Shown here: in pieces, positions 13,018-24,775 of the stretch
Layout: every line of letters begins with the position of its first letter
Position numbering within the stretch: position 1 is the stretch's first letter
Source: Aphelenchoides besseyi
Lineage: Eukaryota > Nematoda > Chromadorea > Rhabditida > Aphelenchoididae
Direction of reading: 5' to 3'
Length of the DNA: 64,000 nt
NCBI GenBank assembly: GCA_024699855.1
Contig: JAMPIQ010000001.1
Location: forward strand, 11,098,001-11,162,000
Notes under the pieces: generated by a model
The model's input: the letters and a program-made list of their open reading frames with translations, nothing else
Told to the model about the DNA's origin: nothing
Databases searched by the model: none
Made by a program: the position numbers and the translations under genes

Positions 13018-13442
13018 GATAATCTTTGTATTTCATATCGCCAGCTCTTGGATGATACCATGACAAAGTTTTTGATACGAATTTTTACGTCAATTCTCAA
13101 ACATTGATGAACTCAGTCACCTATTCTCTTCGCTACAAGCGAATTCTAGTCTTTCGGGTTCTTTGGCCTCACTGACAAATCAGACGTCAAAAACTGAGAA
13201 CATCTAGGGGTTTGTATTCTTCATCAATGCATTGTCTTATAAGTTTCACGAGAAACTCGAGCATATTAGAAACTCAGATCAACCCTTCTTTCTCTGTCGA
13301 ATCTGAATGCTTAACTCACAGCCAGAGTTCAAGTTCATACGATGCCAAAAAATAATCGAAAACGGTTATTACAAACAAGAAGTTTATTTTCACTTGATGA
13401 TCTTTCATTGCATAGAACTGCTACCCACGTCCAAACCACAAA

Positions 13443-14731
13443 CTAAAGAACCATTGTAACTGTGGGAGTACGCAATTTCGAAACGATCACTGTGCTCGGA
13501 TTCACGACATTTCCTCTCCAACCACCGTAGATTTGCGGTTTTCCAACCATCCAACGACCAAAGTCGATCAAAGATCGACGATAAGACGAAATGAACAATA
13601 ATGAAATCATTGGATTAAGAATAGGAAAGATCATAAACGAGTAGAACAAAATCACGAAAGAATCCTAAGCAGATGTTTAAATTGAACCTACGATGTTCAC
13701 AACCTCTTTGTGGAATTCTGCTTTGATTCCGATATAAAGAAAAATCAACGAGCCACCGGTCACTACCATCGGGCAAAGAGCTTGTAGTCCAATGGTTAAT
13801 GTCAGTTGTCGTTGAGTTCTTATGGCCTTCTTAGATTGAGAAATAAAGGCTTGTTTTTTGACATTCATGTAGATTCGCCAAGCAGCGATGAATACGACGG
13901 TGTATGAATATAAAGTTCCGGCCAATCCGTAAAACCATCTAAAACAATAGAATAGCTGTTATTTATTGCTTACCCTCGAATAAGCCAATTTTGGAGCTAA
14001 AAGTTCATTAAAACTGCTCGATTTGTTGGGCGACTTACTCCCGTTTGACTTTCACTTTGAGCGCCAGTATACGAAGTCATGGATCGCAAGCAGCGTGGAT
14101 CCATGAGAACACCCGGTGAGTTTTGTTCATAATACTAAAAAAACTCATTTAGCTACCATTCCACTGTTAATACCTGTGCAGACATGAATGCAAACGATAA
14201 ACTCGACCATAATGCAAGCCAAGCTGTACAACAAGTCAGAATCAAGAACTGCCAACCTTTCAGCTTCCAATCCCAACAGACCGCAAAGTACCGCCAACAA
14301 AAAGGCATGATACCAAAGGCAAACGAGAAATCGGCTGCAAAGGTCTCCATCAAAGCCAAATAATGTAAATTGCCACCGGAGAAGATTGACCAATTGGCGA
14401 CCAGTTGAGGAAGAAATCCATCGAAGTTGTACGTTTGATTGTCATTCTCAAGAGTTGGACGCTGAATGAACGAATGATCAGGAGGACCAAGAAGTAAACT
14501 TACAATTCCAATCAGAAACTGAAGCCACGCGGACGCAAAATCGATTATCGTCGTCGTATACAAAACCATTTTATACTCACGCATTGAGTCGATAGTCTTA
14601 AAGCGAATAAAATACAACAAGAGCAAATTGAAGAATGTGACTGGAACAATGTAGACATAGAGAACGATCTGATGAGTAAGGCTCGGACAGTTGTGAGATG
14701 CTGCGTACTTCTGATTGAAAGCTGTGTCCAT
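13443..14731 (-). CDS. Nematode serpentine 7TM chemoreceptor (Str/Srd-like)
   Basis: G-protein-coupled receptor of the large worm chemoreceptor superfamily, expected in sensory cilia membranes. From MDTAFNQKYAASHNC the segments include TM1 IVLYVYIVPVTFFNLLLLYF with a following MREYKMVLYTTTIID, TM2-TM4 regions (ADFSFAFGIMPFCWRYFAV, LILTCCTAWLALWSSLSFAF), TM5 GLAGTLYSYTVVFIAAWRIY, an intracellular loop with RTQRQLTLTIGLQALCPMVV leading into TM6, and TM7 FPILNPMISLLFISSYRRSL. The Q-x-L-x-x-x-I-x-L-Q-x-x-x-P and N-P-x-I-x-x-x-x-x-x-x-Y-R patterns are typical of Str/Srd-type receptors. The gene has several short introns (near 13656, 13940, 14000-14040 and 14120) and ends TPTVTMVL. Ligand unknown. 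Confidence 0.78.
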
Positions 14732-15218
14732 AACTCACAATAAAAAATTGCAATCCAGAAGTTAGTTAAGAGTTAGGTTTGAATTATAGTTTCAGCAAAG
14801 TTGCCAACCGCATACAGAGTCTCTACAATTCTGTTTATATACAAAAAACATGGGAAAATGCCTCACACTTTGATTTGGCAGCTGAAGTGTGTGAGAACCT
14901 CGAAATGAATAATTATAGGTTTAGCAGCGTGATAACTGAAGGTTCAGGAGTTGTAGGAAATAAGGAAACGAATACGATTAATGATTTCTTTCTCTATCCA
15001 TCGTTTGATAGTCGTGGCTTCTGCAAACAATTATGATTGCAAATCCGAAAATAAATTTATATTTTTGTTTTGTATTTGAACCAAAAATATTAAGGACCAT
15101 GAAATCTTTTTATTGGGACCAATTCGTTTCTCGAACCAAAAATCTCTCACCATTAACCGAATCTGTCAGCTTAATGTGCACTGACATATAAAAGTGTGTT
15201 TATTTTGTAAACGAATGA

Positions 15219-16524
15219 CTACGCAATCATTCTTTTGAATTCGAGAAAGTAGGTTTCAGCGGCCTGAGAAGTGAACAACTTCATTGACTTCTTGGTTTTG
15301 TATGAGTTGTACATCCATAAGAAGACAGCTATGAGGAGGATGTGAAGAGTTCGAAGCTAAAATCATTAAATGATCGATTGAACTTAGTTGTTTACCATAT
15401 TAAGCAGTTCAATGTAAACAATCGAGTATTCGAGAAGGTTCAAGTTTATTTGATACACGTAGTCGACATACCAAATCAGCTGAGTGGAATATCCGAGCGA
15501 ATGAAGTAAACTAAAAGGCCAAATCAATGAGATCGTTATCTCAAATTCGCGCAAATTGAAACTCTTGTTCAACGTGTAATTGTCGGAGATTTGTCTGAAT
15601 ATCGTAATTACCTTCATTGGCAGTCATGGCTTACCGTCGATATTTTACTTGTTCGTATTTGTTGTAAACGTAGAGAAGAAGATCACCAAAAGTTACAACC
15701 AGATCGAAAATAATCATTCCGATGACAGTGTTTATGGTTTTACCGTTGGCTAGTGCTTCTTCGCGAGTTACAATGTTGCTACAATAAGCAACGTCGGGGA
15801 TGTACACCGAGAAATCCTTCATTAAATTAAACAAAATGGGGATTACGATCTTGAGATTAAGTTCAGTAATAAAGTATTCTTTGTGGACCTACGAGTATTA
15901 ATCCCAAAATCCAACCAAGTGATGTGGAGGATCGTGACTTTGAATTTGAAAAAGTCGCGACCGTTCGTTCAATTAGAAGCATCAAATGAAAAAGCGAGTT
16001 TCCAACAACACAAAACTAAACGCACTGGTTATTGTAGTCGAATGTAAACGTACGGAAGCCGGGATTACGTACATGAGATAGCAGCTAGAAAGAGAAGGTG
16101 GCCATTATGCAAGATAAAGCTCTTACGTTAGTCTACGCCAAACATAGTGACAATCGGGTTCATTGGTGAACATTGTGCTCTAAAACAACCTAATTAGTTC
16201 GACCATTGGCTACAAACAAACTAATTTGTACGAATAGAAACCAATGTTCCAGAAAGCGCTAAGAAAGAAGTAGAAGATGCCCACGACCACAATGATCTTC
16301 AAATTCGGACTGATCAAACCGGCGGCTTTTCGCATCCCACGACTTCGCAGAAACAACCACAGAACAACAACCGTGAATAAAGAAACAAGAACGTGAACTC
16401 CGGCAATCGATCGTAACCACCGATTCGAACGGAAAATTTTGCTTCTCGTGCAGATATCCGTTTCATTCCACAGAATTGACTGCATTTTCAGAGAGTAGAG
16501 CAAGACAATACTCGACATCAGCAA
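15219..16524 (-). CDS. Nematode serpentine 7TM chemoreceptor (Sra/Srb-like)
   Basis: Second receptor-type gene on the minus strand. The N-terminal exon has CTRSKIFRSNRWLRSIAGVH before TM1 (VLVSLFTVVVLWLFLRS) and TM2 (IIVVVGIFYFFLSAFWNIGF). A third exon restores VVGNSLFHLMLLIERTVATF, the G-x-x-x-F-H-x-M-x-x-I-E-R-T-x-A-T pattern at TM3 typical of Sra/Srb/Srab receptors. Later exons hold further membrane segments (VIGMIIFDLVVTFGDLLLYV, and TM7-like LRTLHILLIAVFLWMYNSYK), and the tail is QAAETYFLEFKRMIA, which recalls the end of Srb-class proteins. At least seven exons with introns of about 40-60 bp. Exon joins in the middle (15840-16200) are inferred, and the family call is less certain than the superfamily. 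Confidence 0.68.
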
Positions 16525-17510
16525 TCTAGGGCTTCGCTCTGTTATCGTCGTTTGTATTCGAATACCGTTTGTAGTTACCGCTAATACACGAAACTTAGAC
16601 TAGCGATTGTGCTAGTTCCCTACAACTTACGACAAAAACACGTGAAGTGTACGAATAAGATAAAAAGAAGGTCTTATTGTTTAAGAGTGAGAAGATTCGT
16701 ATAATATGTGAAGGTTGTAATTGGCAAGTGTCAACTGCTCATGTACATAACATCTAGTCTTGTATCTCCAACAGCTTCTTTCTCTTTGTTTTAATCATCA
16801 ACGAAAACACGAAAACAAACGTTATGGACCGGCAAACCAATGAAGCAGATCGACATTTTTCAGCTGTTTAGACAAACGATCGCTTTTTGAAACCGATGAA
16901 TGGACGTTTCAGAGCTTGTTATTGGAGTTTTTACGTATCCTCAGTTCCATTGCTTTTTTGTGTTAAGAACATTTGTCGAATATTAAATCCTGTGACACTT
17001 ATTTCGGTCAAAAATCAACTACACTTCTTTTATTCACTCGTTTAATCATCGATCTAAGATCAAGTCCGTAAACTAATCATCCGGAACCTACGAATTCGAA
17101 ATGCAAAAGGCGATCTCATAATCTCTGTGTTTTTCATTAGCCACACGCCGTCCACCCGCTTGGCAACGCGGAAATGCCAGTCTTCAAAGCGTCATTACAA
17201 ATCATCGACCGCGTTCACGACTCAAAGCAACCAACTTAACCACTGCGCTATGTCTGTTCTCTTCACGTCGTCCACGGAGAAAAGAAGTCACTTTATACAC
17301 GAGCGACGGTTTGTTTTTGAGTCTGATCTTTTGAGCTGATGAGTGCTCGGAACGAGTAGATTTTCTTGAGTCTTTAACGAGCGATTTTTCCTTGTTCAAT
17401 GGTGTGAGTAACAATGGCAGAAAAACCACAACGAGCAGGTATGGAGATTAGCTTGATCCAATGACACAAATAAGCTCCTAGTGTTTATTTCCGATCTACA
17501 ACAACAAACT
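16525..17510. other. About 1 kb intergenic
   Basis: No supported gene. Opposed ORFs at 17127-17339 (plus) and 17202-17429 (minus) overlap and show no recognisable domain. The segment separates the receptor genes from the type I membrane paralogue cluster and probably holds the promoter of the receptor at 16524. Confidence 0.3.
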
Positions 17511-18771
17511 TCACTTGACCGTTTTGTTTGCGTTGCTTTCCGTGTTCATCTTTTGATTTACTTTCCAGATGGAAAGAATTGTATCGAGAAGAGTATGAAT
17601 TTGCTTGTAATGTTGTAGCTTAGAAGGTGCACTCTAAAAAAAGAGTAACGAATCGATTACTCGAAACTTACATTTTGGTAAGTTTTTAATAACCAAAATT
17701 CAACTTCTTTTTCGAGTGCTGCCAACTGTTTTTCATTGATTGGATGTTTCTCAAGAAAAGCTTGAATGTAGATGACGTGAAGATGTTGGTTGCTTGAGTA
17801 CATGTTTGGAAAGAAGGACAACAAGTGATCCAAATCGCGATCCGTGTAACTTTCTGTCGGCCATTGCCATCCTTCAGATTTTGCCCAACAAGTCTCGATC
17901 TTTTTCGTTTGTTTCATCATAAGCTCTTTCTTCTTTCCCTCCTTCTTTGCTTTCTTGTACAAAAAGATCACGACGCCCACAATGATTGCCCCGACAAGCA
18001 AATAACAAACTAACCTAAAGAAGATCAGATGAATGGATTTGCTACTCACCCAACGACTATCCAGAACCAAACTTTCGTATAAATCTTGTTATTTGGCTTG
18101 ACCTCGTAGATACTTCCGTGCTAGAACTGAGAGAATTATATCAATCTTTTTAGAAAAACTTACGTAAGTGACCAGCATGCTTTTGAGGTCTTCTGGTTTG
18201 TCTGCCCTGTACGCAATGCTAATTTTGAATGCGGATGAGTTGGGTATCTTCTCAAAGGACGAGGTGCATTTGACTTCAATGTTGAGTTCTCCTTCTTTTT
18301 TGATAACAACTTTTGATCGTCCGACGACAAATGTAAGTGGAAGATCACGAGTTTTGCTATCTAAATCAGCATAAGAACATGGTGTAATGTAAACTAACTA
18401 ATCCTAAATTGTGGCTCGGTACTTCCTTGCAGTTTTGCATTAACCAGGCATCCGCCAAATACAAACGTTAACCTGAACATAGAATTGACTTAGAAACTAA
18501 TCTTCTTACTTCTGTTCTGAATTACTAGAATAAGCACCTTTCCACTTGAAGTCGACTTCCAGCTGCGCGGTTTCGACCTTCAAAAGCGTAGAACCCGTGC
18601 ATGAAGGATTCAAGACCCTAGAACAAAAGTAGTGATAACCAACTGAAGAACTCACGTCACAGCTCCATTTCCACTGAAGCAATCCTCAGCCAAGGTCGAA
18701 CCAAGCGCACCAAAAAGAAGCACAAACGAGAAAGCCAAGTGCATGCGGAGGTTGAGAGCGAAAAGAAGCAT
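17511..18771 (-). CDS. Tandem type I membrane protein, copy A
   Basis: Unrecognised nematode family. The signal peptide is MLLFALNLRMHLAFSFVLLF (ATG at 18771; a further in-frame ATG sits 9 codons on), then mature AEDCFSGNGAVT. The ectodomain is spread over about four exons and includes CTGSTLLKVETAQLEVDFKW, LTFVFGGCLVNAKLQGS and CTSSFEKIPNSSAFKIS; its beta-rich look suggests an immunoglobulin- or cadherin-like fold, which is inference. A juxtamembrane KPNNKIYTKVWFWIVVG leads into one TM (CYLLVGAIIVGVVIFLYKK). The cytoplasmic region has WPTESYTDRDLDHLLSFFP and FLEKHPINEKQLAALEKE. A last exon at 17511-17637, after a GTAAGT intron, encodes IHTLLDTILSIWK and ends NANKTVK. It is nearest to copy C. 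Confidence 0.75.
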
Positions 18772-18925
18772 CTTGGCAGAACGAAAGAAAACAATCAAAC
18801 CAACAAGTCCAACGACCTTGCTTTCCAATTCGAGAATATGCAAATGGATTAATGGACCCACAAATTATACATTTCGACTGTCTGCCAAGATAGTTGACAC
18901 GAAACTTTTGATGTTAAAGATCTGT
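18415..18925. repeat. Segment nearly identical to 21878-22388 (copies A and C)
   Basis: Exons, introns and 5' flank of copies A and C match almost base for base across about 510 bp. The match starts near the shared gtggctcggtacttccttgc and ends at gttaaagatctg upstream of the start codon. Copy B shares only the part corresponding to 20281-20602. Identity that includes introns points to very recent duplication or gene conversion. Confidence 0.8.
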
Positions 18926-19348
18926 TGGAAATGAAAGAAGTTATTAGATCAAACAATTTTTTGAAGCCCTATTAATCGACTTGACTATTGGTGAAGAGTA
19001 TCTTTTACACAAATTGATTAGGTTTTCTTTGTACTAGTCTTCCATGGTGTTGCTGACCACTGCTATTGAATTTCTTTGATGGCACAAGCACACAAAGTCT
19101 GTTGCTATTTAACCGATAAACCACAACTATCATCTATTGCAACACTTAATTCCACGCCATTGTTATCACGGGCTTGAGGATGGGCGCCATATAAAAGGCG
19201 GCGATCTTCAAGCCATTCTCGGACGAAGTTCACGAATAAATTAATAATTGGTAGGGTGAGTACTCAACGTCTAAGAAGGTTGTTGAAATCAGCACAATAA
19301 AATCGTCGGTTTATTCTCAACCCAACAATTTGAATTAATCGTTATGCT

Positions 19349-20517
19349 CTAAGGCTGTGAAACTTCACTTTGTTCGCCCAAGATATTAACAATCAAATTA
19401 AGGATAAACCAAGTGCGATATGCATTCAACGCTCTCTCCGTATCATTATCTTTGATCTAAAAAGAATAGGAAAAACAAGGAATCAAACACTTACACAAAT
19501 CTTGGTATACCAAATCTTCTCTTCGTTTTTGAGTGCCGTACGTTGCTCTGTGTTAAGTGGATGGTTTTGAATAAACTTTTGAGCGTTTTGAATGTGAACT
19601 TGGTAATTGGATGCTTCGATGGGCGGAAATTGGGATATCAACTGCTTCAACTGTTTCTGCGAGTAACGACCAGATGGCCATGTCCAGTTTTCAGATTCCT
19701 TCTTGCCACAGCAGATCACAACAATGACAATAACTCCAAAGATAACCAAAGAACAAACTCCACTAAAGCAAACAATCACATCGAATTCGTGGCCACTTAC
19801 CCGATGACTATCCAGAACCAAACTTTCGTATAAATCTTGTTATTTGGCTTGACCTCGTAGATACTTCCGTGCTGAACAACATCCGTGATTAAAACTAACG
19901 GAAACTCACGAAATTCACGATCAAGCCATCGAGATTTGCCTCTATGGGTGCGGTATACGTAACGTTGATTTTAAACGCGGATGAGTTGGGTATCTTTTCG
20001 AAATATAATTTGCAATTGAGCGAAATTTTATCTCCGCTTGACACTACGGAAACCTTATTTGGTTGAGCTATCAATTTCAGTGGTAAATTGTAAGCATCAT
20101 CCTCTGAAACATTCAAAAGTAATGAAGTATTCTGCAAAACTTACTGATGTCAAGATGTGGCCTATTAGTTCCTCGCAATTTTGCATTAACCAAACATCCG
20201 CCAAGTACGAACGTTAAACTGAACATTGAATTTACGTAAAAACTAATATTCTTACTTTTGTCCCTTCCGACTATCGTACGCACCTTTCCACTTGAAGTCG
20301 ACTTCCAGCTGCGCGGTTTCGACCTTCAAAAGCGTAGAACCCGTGCATGAAGGATTCAAGACCCTAGAACAAAAGTAGTGATAACCAACTGAAGAACTCA
20401 CGTCACAGCTCCATTTCCACTGAAGCAATCCTCAGCCAAGGTCGAACCAAGCGCACCAAAAAGAAGCACAAACGAGAAAGCCAAGTGCATGCGGAGGTTG
20501 AGAGCGAAAAGAAGCAT
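19349..20517 (-). CDS. Tandem type I membrane protein, copy B
   Basis: Same architecture as copies A and C. It has an identical signal-peptide exon (MLLFALNLRMHLAFSFVLLF, ATG 20517) and an ectodomain with YFEKIPNSSAFKINVTYTAP, then YEVKPNNKIYTKVWFWIV, a different TM (VCSLVIFGVIVIVVICCGKK) and a shorter juxtamembrane region. The cytoplasmic domain matches in pattern (WPSGRYSQKQLKQLISQFPP, FIQNHPLNTEQRTALKNE). The last exon joins KIC to IKDNDTERALNAYRTWF after a GTAAGT intron and ends EQSEVSQP at 19349. Cytoplasmic sequences of the three copies have diverged strongly while the signal-peptide exon is almost unchanged. Function unknown; tandem copies with variable tails would suit a cell-surface recognition or receptor family, but that is inference. 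Confidence 0.73.
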
Positions 20518-20819
20518 CTTGGCAGAACGAAAGAAAACAATCAAACCAACAAGTCCAACGACCTTGCTTTCCAATTCGAGAATATGCAAATGGATTAATG
20601 GAATTGCTAACCATACAGCTTAACATTTAATTTGGCCAAGAATCTACTCAACACAACAATCAATTAGCTGTTCTTCTCATTTGTATAATTGATAGTATTG
20701 TTGCTCACTTACGTAGTCGAATTCCTTTGCTGCTACAAACTTACAGAAAACTTGTAGATCATCTAAGAATTCAACAGCGACAGATAATAATGTTTATTTC
20801 CTATTGACCACAACAACGT

Positions 20820-22234
20820 TCATGTAGCCACTTTTTTGCTCTTTCCTTTGACCTGCAATCTCGTCCGACCAAAATTATGTCCTTTAAGTGATTTGATTTG
20901 TCCTTTGAAAGATTCAATCTGTCTTTTGAACGATTTGCTTTGTCCTTTAGCTGATTTGCTTTGTCCCTTAGCTGATTTGCTTTGTTCTTTCGTTTGTTTT
21001 TTGGATGTAATTCTGTATCGTTCTTTGTATATTTTGTCCATTTCGTAACAATCATAAAGCGCAGTGAGCATAGTCAACTGATTTTGTTTCTCCGGTCCAA
21101 AATGTTTTCTCCGAAAAAGTTTGTGGAAAGAACGTTGAGAAGTGAACACCTACTAGTCGCTTCCTGTTCACCCTTTTCATTGTTTTTTTAAGCGCCTCAA
21201 ATTGTTTCTCGTTAAGTGGATGCTTCTGAATAAATGACTTAGCGTACAGATTGTAAAGATGACCATTTTTCGTATAATATTTTGGAAAGAAAGACATCAA
21301 GAGCTTTAACTGCTGCGGCGTGTATTTCTCAACTGGCCATTCCCATACATTAGTTTTCGTCCAATCCAACTCGACCTTGTCCATTGAGTCATCTTCGTGC
21401 ACGCTGACTTTCTTTCTTTTGATGCAACAGTAGATCACGACGCCCACAATGATTGCCCCGACAAGCAAAGAACAAACTAACCTAAAGAAGATCAGATGAA
21501 TGGATTTGCTACTCACCCAACGACTATCCAGAACCAAACTTTCGTATAAATCTTGTCATTTGGCTTGACCTCGTAGATACTTCCGTGCTGAACAACATCC
21601 GTGATTAAAACTAACGGAAACTCACAAAATTCACGATCAAGCCATCGAGATTTGCCGCTGTGGGTGCGGTATACGTAACGTTGATTTTGAACGCGGATGA
21701 GTTGGGAATATTCTCAAAGGACGAGGTGCATTTGACTTCAATGTTGAGTTCTCCTTCTTTTTTTATAACAACTTTTGATCGTCCGACGACAAATGTAAGT
21801 GGGAAATAACGGGGTTTGCTATCTAAATCAACATAAGAAGCATGGTGTAATGTAAACTAACTAATATCAAATAGTGGCTCGGTACTTCCTTGCAGTTTTG
21901 CATTAACCAGGCATCCGCCAAATACAAACGTTAACCTGAACATAGAATTGACTTAGAAACTAATCTTCTTACTTCTGTTCTGAATTACTAGAATAAGCAC
22001 CTTTCCACTTGAAGTCGACTTCCAGCTGCGCGGTTTCGACCTTCAAAAGCGTAGAACCCGTGCATGAAGGATTCAAGACCCTAGAACAAAAGTAGTGATA
22101 ACCAACTGAAGAACTCACGTCACAGCTCCATTTCCACTGAAGCAATCCTCAGCCAAGGTCGAACCAAGCGCACCAAAAAGAAGCACAAACGAGAAAGCCA
22201 AGTGCATGCGGAGGTTGAGAGCGAAAAGAAGCAT
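20820..22234 (-). CDS. Tandem type I membrane protein, copy C, with K/S/Q repeat tail
   Basis: The signal-peptide exon is identical to copies A and B (ATG 22234). The ectodomain resembles A (CTSSFEKIPNSSAFKI block) but the exon next to the juxtamembrane region is nearly identical to B. The TM (VCSLLVGAIIVGVVIYCCIK) resembles A. The cytoplasmic domain has WPVEKYTPQQLKLLMSFFPK and FIQKHPLNEKQFEALKKT. A phase-0 intron after KTMKR (about 21073-21161) leads to a last exon starting LTMLTALYDCYEMDKIY, equivalent to the last exon of A, followed by a tail of near-repeats of SAKGQSK (20880-21000) ending VKGKSKKVAT at 20820. Without splicing the reading frame would instead stop at 21052. The copy looks like a mosaic of A and B. 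Confidence 0.72.
20880..21000 (-). repeat. 21-bp-type imperfect tandem repeat in coding tail
   Basis: About six imperfect units based on GGACAAAGCAAATCAGCTAA (read on the minus strand) encode SAKGQSK-like heptads, drifting to SFKRQIE and SLKGHNF at the 3' end. The strand also stays open in a second frame (KANQLKD units). Confidence 0.8.
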
Positions 22235-22388
22235 CTTGGCAGAACGAAAGAAAACAATCAAACCAACAAGTCCAACGACCTTGCTTTCCAATTCGAGAAT
22301 ATGCAAATGGATTAATGGACCCACAAATTATACATTTCGACTGTCTGCCAAGATAGTTGACACGAAACTTTTGATGTTAAAGATCTGT

Positions 22389-23660
22389 CGGAGAGAAAAA
22401 TTGATGGAGCAGACTCGTCAGATTCTAACTTCTACTCTAAGAATAAGCTTACTTTGGCCATTCAAGTCTCATACTCGATTAACTGTTTAAGTTAGACGAA
22501 TCAAGTAGGTTTGTTCTTGGTAGTGTGAGTCGATTAATTCGCTCTTTTGTTTTAAGTTACGGATTGATTGCTTGAATTTACACTCTTAAGTTGAATTTTT
22601 TGTTTGATGTTCGATCTACGTACATATACGTGCTTATTGGAGACAATATTTGGCCATAGACATCACTCAATGGTCCCAAAGTGTTGTTGCGACAACCTCG
22701 TTTAACCGCTCGAATACCAACTGATCATGAACTCGCTTCAACAAACGTCACAAGAGCAGAATTGATAAAGAAACCGAAGAACAGCAACACAGACATTGAA
22801 GCGAAATGAACGGTATATACTAACAAACATCCTGATTTCATTGGTCTCTTTAAAAGTCACGGTATTGAAATACCGGAAGATCAAGTTCATCCACGAAGTT
22901 CCCTGTCTAATTTTAGCGCATTTTAATCAGTTCTAACTTGAACTGCTGATTTCAAAGACGAAAAGCCCTCATCTCCATTTATCAGATAGATGGAAAGAAG
23001 GTCGTGAACCATTAATGTTTCCGTTAACTGTTACTCTAGGCTGATTAGACGAGCTTTCAACTTTTCGATCGTTTGATGAACAAATGTCCATCTTGCTGAT
23101 GAGCAAACATTCCACTTTCCAAGACTCTCACAAGAGTAACTACAGACACTAACTATGAACTGGCAGTTTCTCAATGGAGATGAACACGAGCTAAGATCTC
23201 AATTTGAACGTCTGTAGACTAGTTTCATATTTGACATCAGAAGCTTTGTATTGAACGAATAGTTTCTTTTTACGCACAAAAGAAAACTCGAATCTTCTCA
23301 ATGGATTTGAACTCCTTGGAATTGGAAAAGAACGAACGTTGAAGTCGACGGTTGTCTTCGACTGATGATGAGTGATGGGAAAGAAACATTGTTTGTGGGC
23401 ATACATGAGGATCGACAATTTCCATTGTTCCATCTTCATTGCTTTGTCACCAAGTCAACTAACAAATTCGAACATCAATAGAAACTGGTTTAGAGAATCG
23501 ATCAAAATCTGAAGTGAGAGTGGTTCTCAAACAGATGTTTGATTCAATTGACAGCCAATCATAAGTTTATTCTTGTCTTGAAAAAACAGATAAACCATCT
23601 AAACTACTCCTGCTGAAATCATTAAGTCTTTTTTTGCATTGAACAACTTCATTTGAGATG
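22389..23660. other. About 1.3 kb intergenic
   Basis: Upstream of paralogue copy C and downstream of the Ly6-like gene. A minus-strand ORF at 23191-23439 (82 codons, containing VDFNVRSFPIPRSSNPLRRF) has no recognisable family or partner exons, so I do not call it a gene. The rest shows nothing I can support. Confidence 0.3.
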
Positions 23661-24421
23661 TTAACAATTGTTCCGTGCCTCAAACTTCGGAGCGTTTGTG
23701 AAGTTTTTCATCGGGATTCGTATGCTCGGGTCCTCCATGCTAATCAATCCGACAAAGCCGGGAATATTTGGAACTAAAACCAACTTCTGAATTTAGACTT
23801 GCGCTATCACCTTACCGGGATTGTTGTTGCAGTAATCGTAATTACCTTAAATTTCCTATTAATCCTCACGTCCTATTAAGAGCTCCTTTCCCAACTAGAC
23901 CCTCTCCCTGTTTTGGTTCCGGAAAATAAGATCTTAGAGGGATTAATATGAAATTTACGGTACATTGACACCAAAAGTCGCCAAGTTCATTCCGTTGACA
24001 CTGTAACCCAACGAATGAAATAAAAGCCTCACTACTAACTCACGTAGTTCATTGGCATTGTTTGTTCCACACAGTCCATTCCCCACCGACCCATTACACC
24101 TGAAAGATCGTACTTGCTTGACAAGCAATTTGTTTACCGTTTGAATGAGTGTAATGCAAAAAGCAAAACTAAAATGGACGCCAAGATTCACATGATATCA
24201 ATCCACTCACATTATGTATGTTACAATTTGTTGATTGCGGCTGAAATGATTCTGATGCTATAGTGTTTGTATGAACATACGTGCGGCATCTTGCATGAGA
24301 AGGGATCGTCTCCTGTACCACGTTCGTAAATACAATGGTAACAGTTAATTGATGCCCAAGCAGGTTGAGCGACTACGTAACGTGCGACAAAAAGGAACAG
24401 GAAACTGTAGACTACGAACAT
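23661..24421 (-). CDS. Secreted cysteine-rich Ly6-like protein 1
   Basis: Small secreted protein of about 135 residues in five exons. The signal peptide is MFVVYSFLFLFVARYVVAQ, followed by CYHCIYERGTGDDPFSCKMP. Splicing at short introns (donors at about 24286, 24149, 24048 and 23966) gives HFCFLHYTHSNGVMGRWGMD, then CVEQTMPMNYCQ and DFWCQCNYDYCNNN. The C-x-x-C start and closing C-x-C-x-x-x-x-C-N motif resemble Ly6/three-finger-type or related nematode small cysteine-rich modules. The tail (VPNIPGFVGLISMEDPSIRI onward) is not hydrophobic, so a GPI anchor is not evident. The longest unspliced frame at 23955-24191 is misleading; the spliced frame is supported by cysteine spacing. Paralogue of the next gene. 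Confidence 0.6.
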
Positions 24422-24775
24422 GGTTGTCTGAATGACATGTAGCAGCCTCTTTTACCCTTTAAATTCACGCAAATTCTAGGGTTCTGATGAGCATCCACAC
24501 GCTTCTTGAATTCACGCCGTTTAATTTATTCACGGTTAATGCTCTGTTCTTACAGATTGGTTTTGACGTCCGATCTTCTTCCAGATTCCGTTTTCAAACG
24601 ATGTTTTTTACGACATTGTTTGCTTATGTAAATGAAAGTTAAAATCGATGTATTCCGTCTTCAGAATACCGATTAACCTTCTTAAGGCAAATAGATTGAA
24701 AAAAAAGAGTTTATTTTGAAAATTTAACAAGAGCGTTTGTTTGAACATTTGGCCATTAACATTATCTTCCAGTTA

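Noticed and set aside
19190..19260. TATA box (TATAAAAGG) and start of a plus-strand transcript
   Set aside because: The motif is on the plus strand between two minus-strand genes and no plus-strand coding sequence follows.
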